A stretch of DNA of 64,000 bases from contig LR746272.1 of NCBI GenBank assembly GCA_902729315.2, positions 2,075,535 through 2,139,534 of the forward strand. The letters run 5' to 3'. Both the position numbers and the translations under genes were made by a program. Origin of the DNA: Spirodela intermedia (taxonomy: Eukaryota > Streptophyta > Magnoliopsida > Alismatales > Araceae). Below the pieces are notes generated by a model that did not search any database, was not told the DNA's origin, and was given only the letters and a program-made list of their open reading frames with translations. Shown here in pieces: positions 34,811 through 47,137 of this stretch (its first letter is position 1; every line of letters starts with the position of its first letter).

Positions 34811-37458
34811 GACCTTTTTTTTTGCAACGGCATTGAGGTAATGGCTAATACTCACAGAAATATACTCGTAGAAATATAGATAAAGGGATCATTTCTTGAA
34901 GCATCCACTCAGTAGTTGACAGAGTGACTAGTAGGATCCTAGAATCCTAAAAAATACTTTCATCGTCAAATGCCAGGATCATTTTGAAATATCAAAGAGT
35001 GAAATTTATTCCGAGTCTTGAACTATGGACTTTGAGTACTATTTTGGGAAAGTCTGGTCATGAGCGGAGTGAGTCGACTTACTTTACAAGGCAAGAGATA
35101 TATTAAATCAGACGCGTTTAATCGTCTCACATCTGATTTATTCCCATGATTCTATCAATCTAGCAGCCTCCCTCTCGAACCTTCATTTGTGACAATATGT
35201 CACACCACACCATTGCATTGAAAATCAGCTTTCCCATCATGAGTTTTCACTTCTACCTTTCGTCCATCTGCGGCACTGTAAAACAGTCTTTCCTATTGTA
35301 GCAGTTAGTTCAAAGGATTCATTCCATTCCTAAACTGAACTCAGTCTCAACTATATGTCCAATATCAACTGCCAAATTCAGTTTTTTCTGTATTTTATTT
35401 TTTTCTTTCTTAACAGTAAGAGACAAAAATGACTATTTTTTAATCTGCTCGACCATTCACATTTCATTCGATTTGAATCTACTTAAATTCATCTTTACAT
35501 AGTTTCATGGTAAGCTCTTCAAGCCACCATTCTCATAGAACCAAAATGCTGATCGAAAAATTCCATTCATCCGGTGGCAAGCTAAATCAGGAACACGACA
35601 TCCATCCCATTTCAGGCCTGCTCATCTGACTTCAGAGACGCTTGTTAACCTATGGAAAGTTGAACCCATTACCATTAGAACATATTCCACTTAATTCTGT
35701 CTAGAATTTCTGTACATTTTTTTCTAGTAAATCAACATCCTCTTCTTGCACTCAATTCCCTGCACTCTCTAACAAATTAAAAAAGGTTAAACCTTCTCCA
35801 TCTCAGTGTGTGGAACCTTCCTCAAACACCAAGATATGTTAGCTTAAAAAATTCAAGGCAAGCTATGTCTTCATCTCAGACAATGTCCACTCACTAAATC
35901 GGCGCAACTGAGTCATACAAAGAGCAGTCTGATAATCAGTGCTGAAATAAATCTTACTCAGCTAGGTACTTAGAGTCAAGTACCTTAATTTGATTCGCTT
36001 TAAACTCCTTGAACTGCTGACCAAAGATGACTAGCTAAATCTTGTTTCCATTCCTTGCGAAATACATCCCACAGTAGTCAAACATTTCTTTTAAAACCTA
36101 ATATCTACCCCATTTTGAATATCTACATTTTTCAAAAGATTGCTTATTTAAGTTACTACAAATCTACTTCCTAAAGCTCCAGATATTCCTGCACATGGAT
36201 TAAAATTCACGTCTACCTTTGATAGTGTGTTAGATTGTTGCTATACTTTTTTAGTAATGCTTTTGACAACCATGATTGCATGGTTTTTAGATACTTTTAC
36301 CCCAAAGTAGACTGGTCTCAAACTTAAGGGGAGTTTTATTCTAAACAATCACTTTGATAAATCCTTACTACAAATAGCTTAGATCCTTTCACTCTAAATA
36401 ATTTTCTAATGTTTATTCTTAAAATTTTTATTTGTAAAATGATGACAGCGATTTAAGATAAATCTCTACCTATGAATAGTGTCCAGATATTTCTTTAATC
36501 ATATTTAGTGAAAGAAAAATAGTTCACTAAATAATGATTCTTTTTATGAACATGATGTATAATGGTATGACTCACTAGGTTTAAGAAATGACAAAGTAAA
36601 TACTAGTGCAAATTGACTCTTGAACAAGGCTTCTCCATTCAAGGGCATGTGAGGTAAGTCAGATCACCTAATAGGAAAATGCTTAAATTCGATTTATCAC
36701 TGAAGGGAAACGTTGACTCATAAATGAAGAGAGTTTCAAAATTTGAAAATTTTATACAAGGGTAAAATGATCATTTTAAATTGTTAAATAGTTGAACATT
36801 TTCATGACCATATATTAAATTAAAATTTAGTTTTTTTATCTCATGAAATGATTTTATAATTTTAGAGGTGATTATTTTAGATTTTTTTATATTCTATTTT
36901 CATTAGAATAAGTGAGTTGACTAAAAGTTTACTCATATTAAAAGTATATGTCAAAGAGGGTAGCAATACAACACAAAATATGAATAAACAAATTGTAATA
37001 GTACCTTGAAACCAGCCATGGGGGTGACCATTTTTAGCAGTTTTGAGACCATTCAAAATGCAAAACTCTTAAGAAATGCATCACTATATAAAGATCAAAC
37101 ACCCCACAACCTGAAAGAGGAAAACTCGGTGTAGAAACTCATTTACTTATTTTTCTTAAGCAATCAAGTGGCTGTCTTTCAAAATATCCTTCCATATTTC
37201 CATATCTTCGAACTAAAGAATCTATGCAACCATAAGTTATTTGATAAATCCTTAGGTGCATTTATTCTTTATTAGTTATTTTTAGTACTTATGTCAACCT
37301 ATAGTTCTTTAAGGAATCATCTTTCTCACACTCATTGCCTCCAATGATACTATCTTATGGATCATCCAAAACTTATTAATTCTCATAGTTGATTGATATA
37401 ACTAGCCATCAGAAATAACTTAATTTATTTTTTTAAAAAATTCATTTGACATCTTTGG
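34811..37458. other. Unassigned AT-rich DNA
   Basis: 2.6 kb without a frame over 60 codons on either strand, without visible LTR termini or tandem arrays. Probably decayed transposon or intergenic DNA, but nothing in it can be named. Confidence 0.4.
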
Positions 37459-37463
37459 GCATG
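37459..37463. repeat. Target-site duplication GCATG, left copy
   Basis: GCATG precedes the left LTR of the 14-kb element and is repeated exactly at 51,459-51,463 after the right LTR. Confidence 0.85.
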
Positions 37464-37858
37464 TGTTTCGGGCCTAACTCTTTGGACTGAGCTTGAAAAA
37501 GCAGATCTGTAGTGGATTTGATAATGGATGGAGAAGGTCTAGAGATAAGGCACTAGAAGAGATGAACTAATAGGCAAGGAAAATGTGGATGTGCACTATC
37601 ACATTAGTGGAAGGAATGAATGGGGGTGTGATGGTTTCCAAGGTGATGATAATGTGGACCATTTGATGGGGAGGGGGAGTTATCATTATAAAAGGAGGGG
37701 GAGAGAGGAGTGTGAGGCAAACAAGGAGAGGTGTACGAGAGTTCTTGTGGTGACTATTCTCATTTCCATGAGAATAAAGGCTGATTAGTGCTGATGAGGG
37801 AGACTAGGGTCGGTCCAGGGTTAGGATCAAAGTGAGTTCAATCCTCACCCCATGTTAA
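37464..37858 (+). repeat. 5' LTR of the Ty3/gypsy element
   Basis: Aligns with 51,151-51,458: GGGCCTAACTC, GCAGATCTG, GGGGAGGGGGAGT, ATTATAAAAGGAGG (TATA at about 37,686), GAGTGTGAGGC, GGTGCTGATGAGGGAGACT. It is about 85 bp longer than its partner because of an extra stretch near 37,530-37,660. Confidence 0.85.
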
Positions 37859-37860
37859 TT

Positions 37861-37872
37861 TGGTATCAGAGC
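37861..37872 (+). promoter_or_regulatory. Primer-binding site of the Ty3/gypsy element
   Basis: TGGTATCAGAGC, a perfect match to the initiator-methionine tRNA complement, two bases after the LTR. Confidence 0.9.
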
Positions 37873-38103
37873 CAGGTTCATGATTGGAGGGGGGGGGATG
37901 AAGAGAGAACAATAGGAGAAAGCAAGATGATGGATCAAAGAGTTTATCACTTGGAGGAGTGGATGATTGAGATGACCACCTTGCTGCAATGAAATGGTGA
38001 TGTGGATCTCCCAACCTGGGGATGTGACATTCCATGTTGGAAGGAGTGTGACTTTGGTAGACCTTTGGATGCCCTTCATGTGCCACAAAAGAAATGTTCA
38101 AAA
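37873..38103 (+). pseudogene. gag start joined to a copy of the pol-end sequence
   Basis: ATG at 37,927 opens MMDQRVYHLEEWMIEMTTLL, a typical first line of chromovirus Gag, then a stop. From 38,050 the sequence GGTAGACCTTTGGATGCCC continues to AAAACCA, which is nearly the same as 51,108-51,150, just before the 3' LTR. The gag start is thus followed by the 3' end of the internal region, as after an internal deletion. Confidence 0.55.
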
Positions 38104-38317
38104 CCACATAGTGGATGACTCATTCCACTTACTATAACTCAAGAATTTGCTCCGAAGAACATGGGACATGTTATACCAGATCGTGGGTAACTGTTTGATA
38201 TTATAGCTTATATAAGAAGAGAATGGGAAGGAGGCAAGGGAAGGAAGTTAATCATCTGGAGTTGGAAGCCAATGAGTGTTTCAAGGGAGATTTGTCATTG
38301 GCTTGTGTCTTCCTCTT

Positions 38318-38349
<32 letters not shown>

Positions 38350-39857
38350 TCTCTCACTCTAGGGTCTTTGTCTCATCCTCTTCCTTGTCACCATTCTATG
38401 GAGTTTAAGGAGTTTTGTGAGTTATTGTGGTCTTCGATGTCTTTCCCCTCTTTTAGGGCCATCTGCTAGTGAGGAACAATAAGCATTATCATGAGTCATC
38501 AATAGGTTACTATTGACTAATGTTCAGTCAATATTTATTTCCATTACGACTCTATTCTTCTATCTTTCTCCCTCTATTATCTATTATTTTATTCTCTTCC
38601 TCTTGAGACTTATTTTTCTCTTTTAGTATCAACATACACTTGAATATCTGAGGAGTTATTGATAATTATAAATTAGTAGTTACATCTGTGCATTAATATC
38701 TTATATATAAATGCTAATTAATAGGTAAAGAATATAACTATACATATGTTACGAACTTATTATGACATTCATAATATTTTATCATTTAAGTTCTAATGTA
38801 TATTATTTGACTTATTTTATTTATATTATGAGATTAATTTCACTTGACTTTTATGAAGTTAAGTGATGATTCTCTCATATTTTTTTAATAATTATTTGAT
38901 TGCAAAGACTTAGGTGAGCTCTTATTATGAGTTGGAAGTAATGGAAGAAGCTCAAGCTTTCAATCTAATGAAAAGTTCAAGTCTTATGGAGAGGGCCGGC
39001 CTAATATATTTTTGGGCTTAAGAGAGGGTGTCATCTTGGCCTAACTCATTTGAACTTAAAATGCTTATCAAGAGATGAGATCTCACCTATCTTAAAACGT
39101 CTTAAGATAAGATTAAGAGAAGAATTAGAGTGTCGCCCTCATAGAATGATTTGGGCTGTCCATCAAGAGAGTCGATTATTAATTATAACCATCTATTAGA
39201 GGGGCCTAACTCTTGAGAGGATTAAGACATCTCATCCCCCTCTTGGAGGGTACTTTTTGGCTCTCTCTTTAGCAGTGGCTAGTAGAAGGAAATAGGAGAA
39301 AAATTAAGGCCTGATCGAAGGCATTCTCATGCCCAAGATCATCGTGGAGAAGAGATTACTTAGAGTGCATCAAGATCGTCACAGATCAAGCATTACTAGG
39401 CCTAAGATTGGCATACAACGAGATTTGTGTAAGATCTAAATTTAGAGAATCCTTGTAATCCTCTCTATGGATTGATTAACTTTTAATTTGAACTAGTTTT
39501 ATCATTTATTCTATCATTTCATTGTGTTAGATTTATTCTTTCCTTTTTGTCATGCTTTTCATAACTCTTGTCTTCATCTTTTTACATTTAATTCTGTCCT
39601 TCACAATCTCATGTATATATATATATCTATATAAAAAATAAAATAAAGAGAATTTGTACTCTCATTAACCATGCTCTTTGTGGATCGACCCTTAATTATA
39701 CTAGATAGAGGAGTGAGGTTTTATAAATATTATTTACATGAGCTTAGTTACATTACTATGACATATTTAACCTCCAATTCTAGTTCATCAGTTATCCTCC
39801 TTTTCTAGTTAATGGAGGCATGAGGAGGGTCAACAAAACTTAGGTTTCTATCATTTT
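38104..39857 (+). other. Probable LTR or inserted DNA of a second gypsy element
   Basis: Noncoding. Contains TATATAAGAAGAG (38,209), a long CT-rich tract, AT-rich DNA and a (TA)n run (39,613-39,622). It ends directly at a second primer-binding-like site, so at least its right part is probably an LTR, but no left terminus or partner copy was found. Confidence 0.45.
38311..38361 (+). repeat. CT-rich microsatellite
   Basis: Mixed CTTTCTCT and (CT)n units, the source of the low-complexity open frames at 38,223-38,469. Confidence 0.85.
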
Positions 39858-40185
39858 GGTATTAGAGCCAATCCTTCCTCTTAGGATGGCACCACATCAA
39901 TTAGATTTACGTGTTGAGAGAGTTGAAAAGGATCTCAAAGAACTTTGTGAATAATTTTCTCAAATTTTAGACTTAGAATTACATGTGGAGCAATGGTTCA
40001 ATGTCACGGATGTCATTCTTTCTTAGATTCAACTTGCCCTACAATAGTTGACTTCTCAATAGTATAGTTCAGACATTCCATCTTCATCTGCTGATCTCAT
40101 CTCTACCCCATCAACGTGTGCCAAAATGACATAGGCATTTGCACCTATAGCTACTCACCTTGGAGCATCAGACCATATAGAGTAA
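39858..40185 (+). pseudogene. Primer-binding-like site and gag start
   Basis: TTGGTATTAGAGCC (39,858 on) is one base off the usual primer-binding wording. ATG at 39,884 opens MAPHQLDLRVERVEKDLKEL, followed by stops. LTR-A copy 5 interrupts it at 40,190, and gag wording continues at 41,945. Confidence 0.7.
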
Positions 40186-40190
40186 GCCAT
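40186..40190. repeat. Target-site duplication GCCAT, left of LTR-A copy 5
   Basis: Partner GCCAC at 41,940-41,944 differs at one base. Confidence 0.75.
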
Positions 40191-41939
40191 TGATAAGTCT
40201 TCATTATTATGAATTAATAATTAGTAAATAATATAGTTTTAGCGTTAACTCATGATAAATATACTTATATTTGTGTTAAAATGTGAAAAGTAGTTTTCAA
40301 TTGTCTAGTGTGAATTTTTGGCTAATTATGTAATTTTTTATGAATTTGTATGATTTTTATAGTCTTATTTTTGAGATAAATGAAGAAAAAGAAATTAAAA
40401 TAAAAATATAACAAAATGGGAGGGACTTGTTGGCCAGTCGGGCCCACAGTGAGTTAGAAGCAGGTTGGAAGCATAATTAGGGGGAGCTACGAGCAGGGGC
40501 TCGAGCGACTAGAACTGATGACGGCACGTGTGCGCCACTTTCTTTTCACATCACTAGTGGCCAGCCGACTATAGGACGAGAAGTGGTCGTACATGCGGGA
40601 GAAAAGGACTCATTGCTTGGAAATGTGATATTATTATATATTCGCCCAAAACTTCGACGCACAAGTGATGTGGGACTAAACTCACGTCACACCTTCCCTC
40701 GAAAGACTTAGAAGATTTTAATACCTAAACTACTCCTTTATTATAACAGAGATATATCATGATGACGTCACTTGATAAGGGTATTAGAGTACTTATTTCA
40801 ATCTCTCTCATGTAGGTAGGCAACCAGCGTGGGTTTGAATCCTCTCATAGCCAAAATTCATTTTTTTATCTGATTATCCTGACTTTCCTGCAGATCGCCG
40901 GTGAAGGATTAAGCCAATAGAATCATTAGATCATCGGTGAAAATCTTGTCAACATGATTCACAGAGCATTGTTACTAAAATTGCTGAACGATTTGTGATA
41001 TAAAAGAATCACGAATCCATCGAGTAAATCATCTCCGATTAATCGATGAACAAGCTGTCGTCGAGAAGAGGATGATCTACCAGGAGATGAGTCTCCACCT
41101 CTTGAAAGCATATCGGATGCGATGAAGAGCCTCCTCTTGTTGCGTAGACTTGAGGATGAAGCTCCCTGACACACGCCACACCACCATCTAGCTCATTTTT
41201 GCCAAGTGACAGCCACTAGAGAGCCGTAAAGTTGCTGTTTTTCTACTCTGCCAGGTGACATCCGTCAGAAACGATTCGATGACTCATTTTATTGATCTCT
41301 ATACTTCACAGGGAGATCTAGAGATTGCCCATATCATCTTTGTCTAAGAAGAGCCTTCGAGGCCATAGATACTACACGACAATCCTTCCGAATACTCAAG
41401 ATTTCAGTAAATCGCTGATGCATTGCCGCCGCGACATCATAACTCTATTTTCCTACTTTCAACTTAATTTTTGCTTCATTTAGTGATAATTTGTGTGATT
41501 TAAATCTACCAAGCTATACTTTATTTAACTATAATTCTTCTAGCTTTTACAGATCTTAATTTGTTCAATTAAATCATTTGTAATAGTTTACGTAAGAATC
41601 GCCAGGTAGAACTCTATTTTCGCCCCATTCGCATTCGTTGGGCGCCGACGTCTGCACCTTTATTTTCTTTTTTTGTGAATTTTAAATATATTTTATTTTT
41701 ATTTCTTAGTGTGAAATTCATAAAAACTTGTATTCTTTGAAGATAATATTAAAAAATTACCTAATATTACATTACATCCCTATGATCAATCTAGAAAATT
41801 ACCACTATTTTAAAAGTTTTATTGAATTATAATTAATATATTTATTCAAAAATACTTCTAAATATCTAAAAATTAGTATTTTCTAATTTTTTTAAATTTA
41901 AATTTACGTGATTTATTATACAACGACTAAGTCACGTCA
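40191..41939 (+). repeat. LTR-A copy 5, complete solo LTR (1,749 bp)
   Basis: Starts TGATAAGTCTTCATTATTATG, ends AAGTCACGTCA, flanked by GCCAT/GCCAC, and splits gag of the Ty3/gypsy element. Closely similar to copy 2 over its whole length, including GACGGCACGTGTGCGCCACT (about 40,520) and ATATTCGCCCAAAACTTCG (about 40,639). Confidence 0.92.
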
Positions 41940-41944
41940 GCCAC

Positions 41945-43941
41945 TAAATCTTCTTTGGGTACTTTATGGTTAGGGCTTCTAATCTTCTTTGGAACAAATC
42001 CTCAAAGATGGTTAAATCATGCCGAGATATTTTTTTCCTTCATCCATAATAGAACACAACTAAAATCATGATGGCCGGCATCAACTTCAATGAGAAAGCC
42101 TTACATTGGTTTCAATGGGTGGAGTGCCATGCTCCTTTCTTTAGCTGGCTGGATCTTTGAACTCATCTACTCATTTGTTTTGATTCATCCTCTTATAGAA
42201 GCTTGTGTGAGCAGTTGTTTAACCTCCAGCAACTTATCAATGTCGTAGATTATTACATGATTTTCAGATTATGTCCAGCTTGGTGACAGACCTCTTACTA
42301 GATGTTTTGAAGGATACTTTTTTAAAGGGATTAAAACCCAAGATATGTGTGAAAATTTGTCTCCACACCCCAATGGACCTTCATCAAATCATGCAAGTTG
42401 CTCAACTTATGGAAGAATAAAATATTTTCTTCCAATAATGAACTCACTATTTTTTGCATTCAGCCACCTTGAGCTCTTTGCTTTATTGTGGAGGCTATCC
42501 ACCAATGTCTCTCAATTGGCTACTTGATGCACCAGCACCACATCTAGCTATTCCTATGGGACAAGTGCATCCTTGACGTCCCCTTCATCTTATTGACATG
42601 GAATATCAAGAGAGTGGTTCCAAGGGCCTTTGCTTTGTTTGTAATGAGCTATTTATTCCAAGCCATAAATGCCATAGGGAACTTAGAATCCTTCTTGTTT
42701 TAGACAATGAGCTGGCTTTGCAGGTTAAGGATGGTCTATCAATAGCCTCCTCCATAGGCACCTTCATCAACCTAACACTAAGGAACTCATTGAACTCTCG
42801 ATGTTTTATGTTTTAGGTTTTCAAAACCTTGGTACTATGAAGTTGTGGTGGAAAGTTTTATTTAAGGATTTCGTCGTCATCATCAATTTTGTTGCAAAGA
42901 TAATTTTATTTCCCCATAACTTATACAAGCATTGGTTATTTCCATCCAATCTAGCCCTCAGTTTGGCATCATCACCAACACTAGCACCTCTATTATGGGC
43001 AGTGGTCTTTGCCTTAATGTCTCAATTCAACTATAAGCCCTTATCATTTGGGAAAACTTTCTTCCCCTCCAACTAAGTAATATGGACTATATTCTTAGTA
43101 AACAGTGGCTTTGCACTTTTGGGCAAGGTTGAATCTTATTATCACAACCTTATCATGAAATTTTAGCTAGGAGACATGCTAGTTGAATTAAAAAAGAACC
43201 CCAATCTCTCTAAGTCTAGGATTTAACTCAAATCTATGGCCGATGAACTACAACACAATCTTTGGGTTCTCATTGGATTCTGCCAACTAATTATTGACCA
43301 CTCTTCTTCTAACTTAGATGACCAAGAGTCACCCATGTTGTAGTTATTGTATCTTGGAAAATTATTGGGCTCTTGCCTCAGCAAGCTATAGACCATGCCA
43401 TCAGCCTACTTCTTGACTCTTCTCTAATGTTTATGCAGCCATATTATTACCCCCATATATAGAAGACAAAAATCAAAAATCTTATCAAGGAAATATGTCT
43501 AGAAGGAATTATTTAATCATCTACCACCTCATTCTGCAACATAGTCCTTCTAGTTAAGAAGAAAGATGGTAATTGGTATGTCTACATAGATTATTGCTTG
43601 TTGAATTGGGTAACAATTCTAAATCACTTTTTTTTTCCATTGTTGATGAACTACTGGATGAACCATATTATGTAATCATTTTTTCTAAGTAAAAAGATGA
43701 AGACATCCCAAACCCCTTTTTTAAACTCCTCAATTGTTATGAGTTTTTGGTCATGCCATTTGAATTGTCTAATGCTTCAATGACATTCTAGCCCCTCAAG
43801 AATCATATTTTTTGTGATTATTTATGCTAATTTACTATGGTTTTCTTTGATGATATCCTCATATATAGTTGAGATATGTCTTCATGTTGCCAACATTTAC
43901 AATAAGTCTTCTTCATATTAAAAGCTAATCATCTTTGTATT
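41945..43941 (+). pseudogene. Ty3/gypsy gag C-terminus, zinc knuckle, protease and RT start
   Basis: Broken frames give FNEKALHWFQWVECHAP (gag core, about 42,090), GLCFVCNELFIPSHKC (zinc knuckle, about 42,625), KQWLCTFGQG and RRHAS-type protease end (about 43,100), then IVLLVKKKDGNWYVYIDY (RT, about 43,540-43,600) and FFDDILIYS (about 43,848), the RT catalytic motif with its DD pair. The wording is of chromoviruses. Stops and frameshifts are frequent. It is interrupted at 43,941 by LTR-E. Confidence 0.8.
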
Positions 43942-45640
43942 TGATGTAGAACCAAAGAAAAATATCAGTACTAAAAGAAAGTTGAGATTTAAGATTATCC
44001 TTGGCTAAGTTAACGAGGTTTATGAGTAGGATCATAATTATTTGAGAAGAACTGCACATTCAAGGATTCAAATAGAGTTATAACCAAGGGTGTTAGGATC
44101 ACCAATAAAAGGCATAAAGAGGGCTATTCTATGATTCACTCAGTTCCTACAAAGGATAAAGATATTAAATAATGATCACTCGACAAAGAGACTTGAAATC
44201 AACATACTTTGCTGAAGTAGATTCTTGATTGATTTTCTTGATTCTAGTGGCTTGAGATCCATGAGCCTTGTTGGGGATTTTCCAGTAAGTCATGATTCAA
44301 GAGAATGGGCAGTTTGGGCTTGGTAACTAAGGTCTATGAAGTATTTAGATAATTAAAAATACAAGAGGGGGAATGTGTAAATGAGCTCTAGTACGAAGAT
44401 GAAATAGTAGGATAAAATAATGATGAGAATAAAGAAACGAGGGACGGAATGAGAGGACGTCGGAGAGAGAGAGAGAGAAAATGGGGTACGTGGTGGCAGT
44501 GGAGAGAGAGGGGGCGTTCTCATGGTGAGGAAAATGTGGATGAATAATTAAATATTAACTAAAGGGACGGAGGGAGAAAAAGGTGGCAGAATGAGAGCGT
44601 CAGTAGGACAGAGGAAAAAGTGGGGTTTCGTGGCGACAAGAGGAGAGAGAAAAGGAGAGGGTTTGCGATGGCGAGGAGATGAAATGACGACGACGGGGTG
44701 GACAGCAAGGAGCCGGAGTGGCGGCAATGGGGCGGACGGTGAGGAGGTGGGATGATAGTGACGGGGTAGACAGAGAGGAGGCAGGATGATGGCGACGGGG
44801 GAGACAGCGAGGAGGCAAGACGATGGCGACGGGGTGACTAGCAAGAATGGGAGTGGTGGCGACGGGGCAGACGACAAGGAGGGGGAATGGCGACGATGGG
44901 GTAGATGAGGAGGAAGAGGAACGAGGGCATCAGGGTGAATGGTGAGGAAGCGGAATGGTGGCGATGGGGCAGATGGCGAGAACGCGGAAGGCGGTGATGG
45001 GGTAGAAGGTGAGAATGACGTGAAAAGGAAGAGATGGAGGTCCCCCTAATCTAAGAGGGCGAGAAGAAGAGAGGAAGCCCCTAGTCGAAGAGACGATTGA
45101 AAGGAGGGGAGGAACGACCTTCTAATCTAAGAAGGTAAGATAAACTTCTTGATTAATTCTGTAAATCACTGTGTCAAATACAACACGAGTCTTAGCCTTT
45201 ATAGAGGGGAAAGGAAGAGCGGTGGTTGAAGGAGAGAACGAGAAGGATGGGTTGAAGGAGACTTTCTCAAGAGATGCCATGTGGTGCCTCTTGGTTGAAA
45301 CGACGCCCCATTTAAGGAGAGGAGGGATTTGAGGATGGCATGACATCTTCTCTCCATTCTTCTTCTTTTTCTTGTTGTGCCATTCTTTGTGGATGAATCC
45401 TCTTGTTCGCTGGTAGGGACCCATTAGTCTTGAATCTAATATTTCATGTTAGATCTAATAGAGGAGGAAGGTGCCGATTGACTTAGAGGTGAACTCTTTG
45501 AGGTGGAAGAACCCTGATTCTTGCACTTCTTCTTGGAAGGGTTGACCTCAAAAGGTTGAACTTCTGATTGACCATCTTCTAATGGTTTGAGATGACTTTC
45601 TTGAGTGGAAGGTTCTTCATTGAATCCAGTGATCCCATCA
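43942..45640 (-). repeat. LTR-E, solo LTR of another family (1,699 bp)
   Basis: On the plus strand it runs TGATGTAG to CCCATCA, with 5-bp ends TGATG/CATCA, and is flanked by GTATT (43,937-43,941) and GTATC (45,641-45,645), a near-perfect duplication. It lies between the RT catalytic motif and the following AKKCQFDLPYVEHLGHI block of RT. Minus-strand TCTATAAAGGCTAAGACTCG (about 45,195-45,215) looks like a TATA box and start region, so the LTR is taken as minus strand. A frame of about 68 codons opens from its minus-strand start (45,640 to 45,436). Confidence 0.75.
44640..45015 (-). repeat. Degenerate minisatellite inside LTR-E
   Basis: About nine imperfect head-to-tail units of roughly 35-45 bp with the core GGCGACGGGGTAGACAGCGA-like, rich in G and A on the plus strand. 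The Pro/Ser-rich open frames on the minus strand (44,548-44,877) are products of this repeat and not a gene. Confidence 0.75.
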
Positions 45641-45645
45641 GTATC

Positions 45646-47132
45646 TATGCAAAGAAGTGCCAATTTGACTTACCTTATGTGGAACATTTGGGCCATATTA
45701 TTTCCAACTAAAGTGTCATTGTGAATTTCTTCTAAAATTATTACTGTTCAACAATGGCTGCAGCCTAAGACTATCAAGGACCTTTGAAGGTTTTTGTGGC
45801 TCATAGGGTTCTACCATCATTTTGTATGAAATTATGTGTCAATTGGTAGGCCCCTTACAGCTCAAGAACAATGCCTTTTAGTGGAGTGATGTTGCCACTT
45901 TTGCCTTCGAGCAACTTAAGCTCACTCTCTCTTCTACTCTTATTTTGTCATTATCTATTTTTTTTATAACCTTTGAATTAGAGGCCGATGCCTAAGGCAT
46001 TTGGCTGGGAGTTGTTCTCATACATCATTGATGCCATATTACTTATTTCAACAAGACGTTAGCATCCTATCATTGGCTCAAACTAGTATATAAAGAAGAA
46101 TTAATGGAGATCATTTTATCCATCCAAAAATTACATCACTTTTTATTGGGGAGGCTATTTATCATTTATACAGATCAACGAAGTTTAAAATTTTTATTCG
46201 AGTGACAAGTAGCCCCTAACTATCAATGTTGGTTGATTAGATTGTTGGGTTATCAATTGGTCATCGGGTTCAAGTCAGGGGCTGAGAATAAAGCAGCATA
46301 TGCCCTCTCCCAGATGCCTCATGTATCTTCCCTCCTTGCTAGCACTTTTTTGAGGATCCTTTCTCTAGAACAACTACATGATGATCTTTACATCAATTCA
46401 AAACCCAGTCAAATTATGCTTGATCTCCAAAATAATTCTGATGACTAGCCTCATTATTTGGTCCATAGGAACCTTTTTTTTTACAAAGATCAATTATTTA
46501 TTATGGCTGAGTCTTCTATCATTTCATGATCCTACATGAGTACCACAACAGCACATTGGGTGAACACTCAGCTTTGTCCTCACTTATAAGCATATTTATT
46601 GTGAATTCTTTTAGCATAGGATCATGTCTTCTAGGATGATATCTCTCTCAACTTCATTGATGGTTTACCACACTCTAATGGGTTCAATTCTCTACTAGTT
46701 GTTGTCAACATGCTAAGTAAGTTCATGAATTTCTCTCCACTAAGACACCCTTATTCCACATGAAATGTTGATGTTGTATTCCTACAAGACGTAGTCAAGT
46801 TGCATGACTTCCCTCTCACCATCATCTCAGACAAAGACTAGATCTTTTTTTAGCTAATTCTAAGAGTTATTACATCTTCAAGGCACCAAACTCTATTGGA
46901 TTACTACTTATCATCCACAAATGGACAGCAAGACTGAGGTTGTTAATCAATGTCTAGAGACTTATCTATGGTGCTTTACATTTGAATATTCCAGCTAGTA
47001 CTTGTAGCGGATTTCGAAAACAAAATACTAACACAATAAAAATAATCGTAGTTCACTCAAGCTCACCCCTTTTCGCATCATCTATGGTCATAACCCATTG
47101 CTCCTTGTCTATTTTGGACAATAAAAAATAGC
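45646..47132 (+). pseudogene. Ty3/gypsy RT end, RNase H and integrase core
   Basis: Continues the pol cut by LTR-E. AKKCQFDLPYVEHLGHI opens it, then QPKTIKDL with RFLWLIGFYHHFV (about 45,770), RNase H pieces near 45,960-46,300 (VIGFKSGAENKAAYALSQ), zinc-binding and DDE wording near 46,540-46,860, and TTYHPQMDSKTEVVNQCLETYL at about 46,905-46,970. Many stops. It ends at the target duplication of LTR-A copy 6. Confidence 0.8.
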
Positions 47133-47137
47133 CATAG
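47133..47137. repeat. Target-site duplication CATAG, left of LTR-A copy 6
   Basis: Exact partner at 50,536-50,540. Confidence 0.88.

Noticed and set aside
44548-44877. Pro/Ser-rich minus-strand protein of 109 codons
   Set aside because: Coded by a degenerate minisatellite in an LTR; all frames of the repeat are open.
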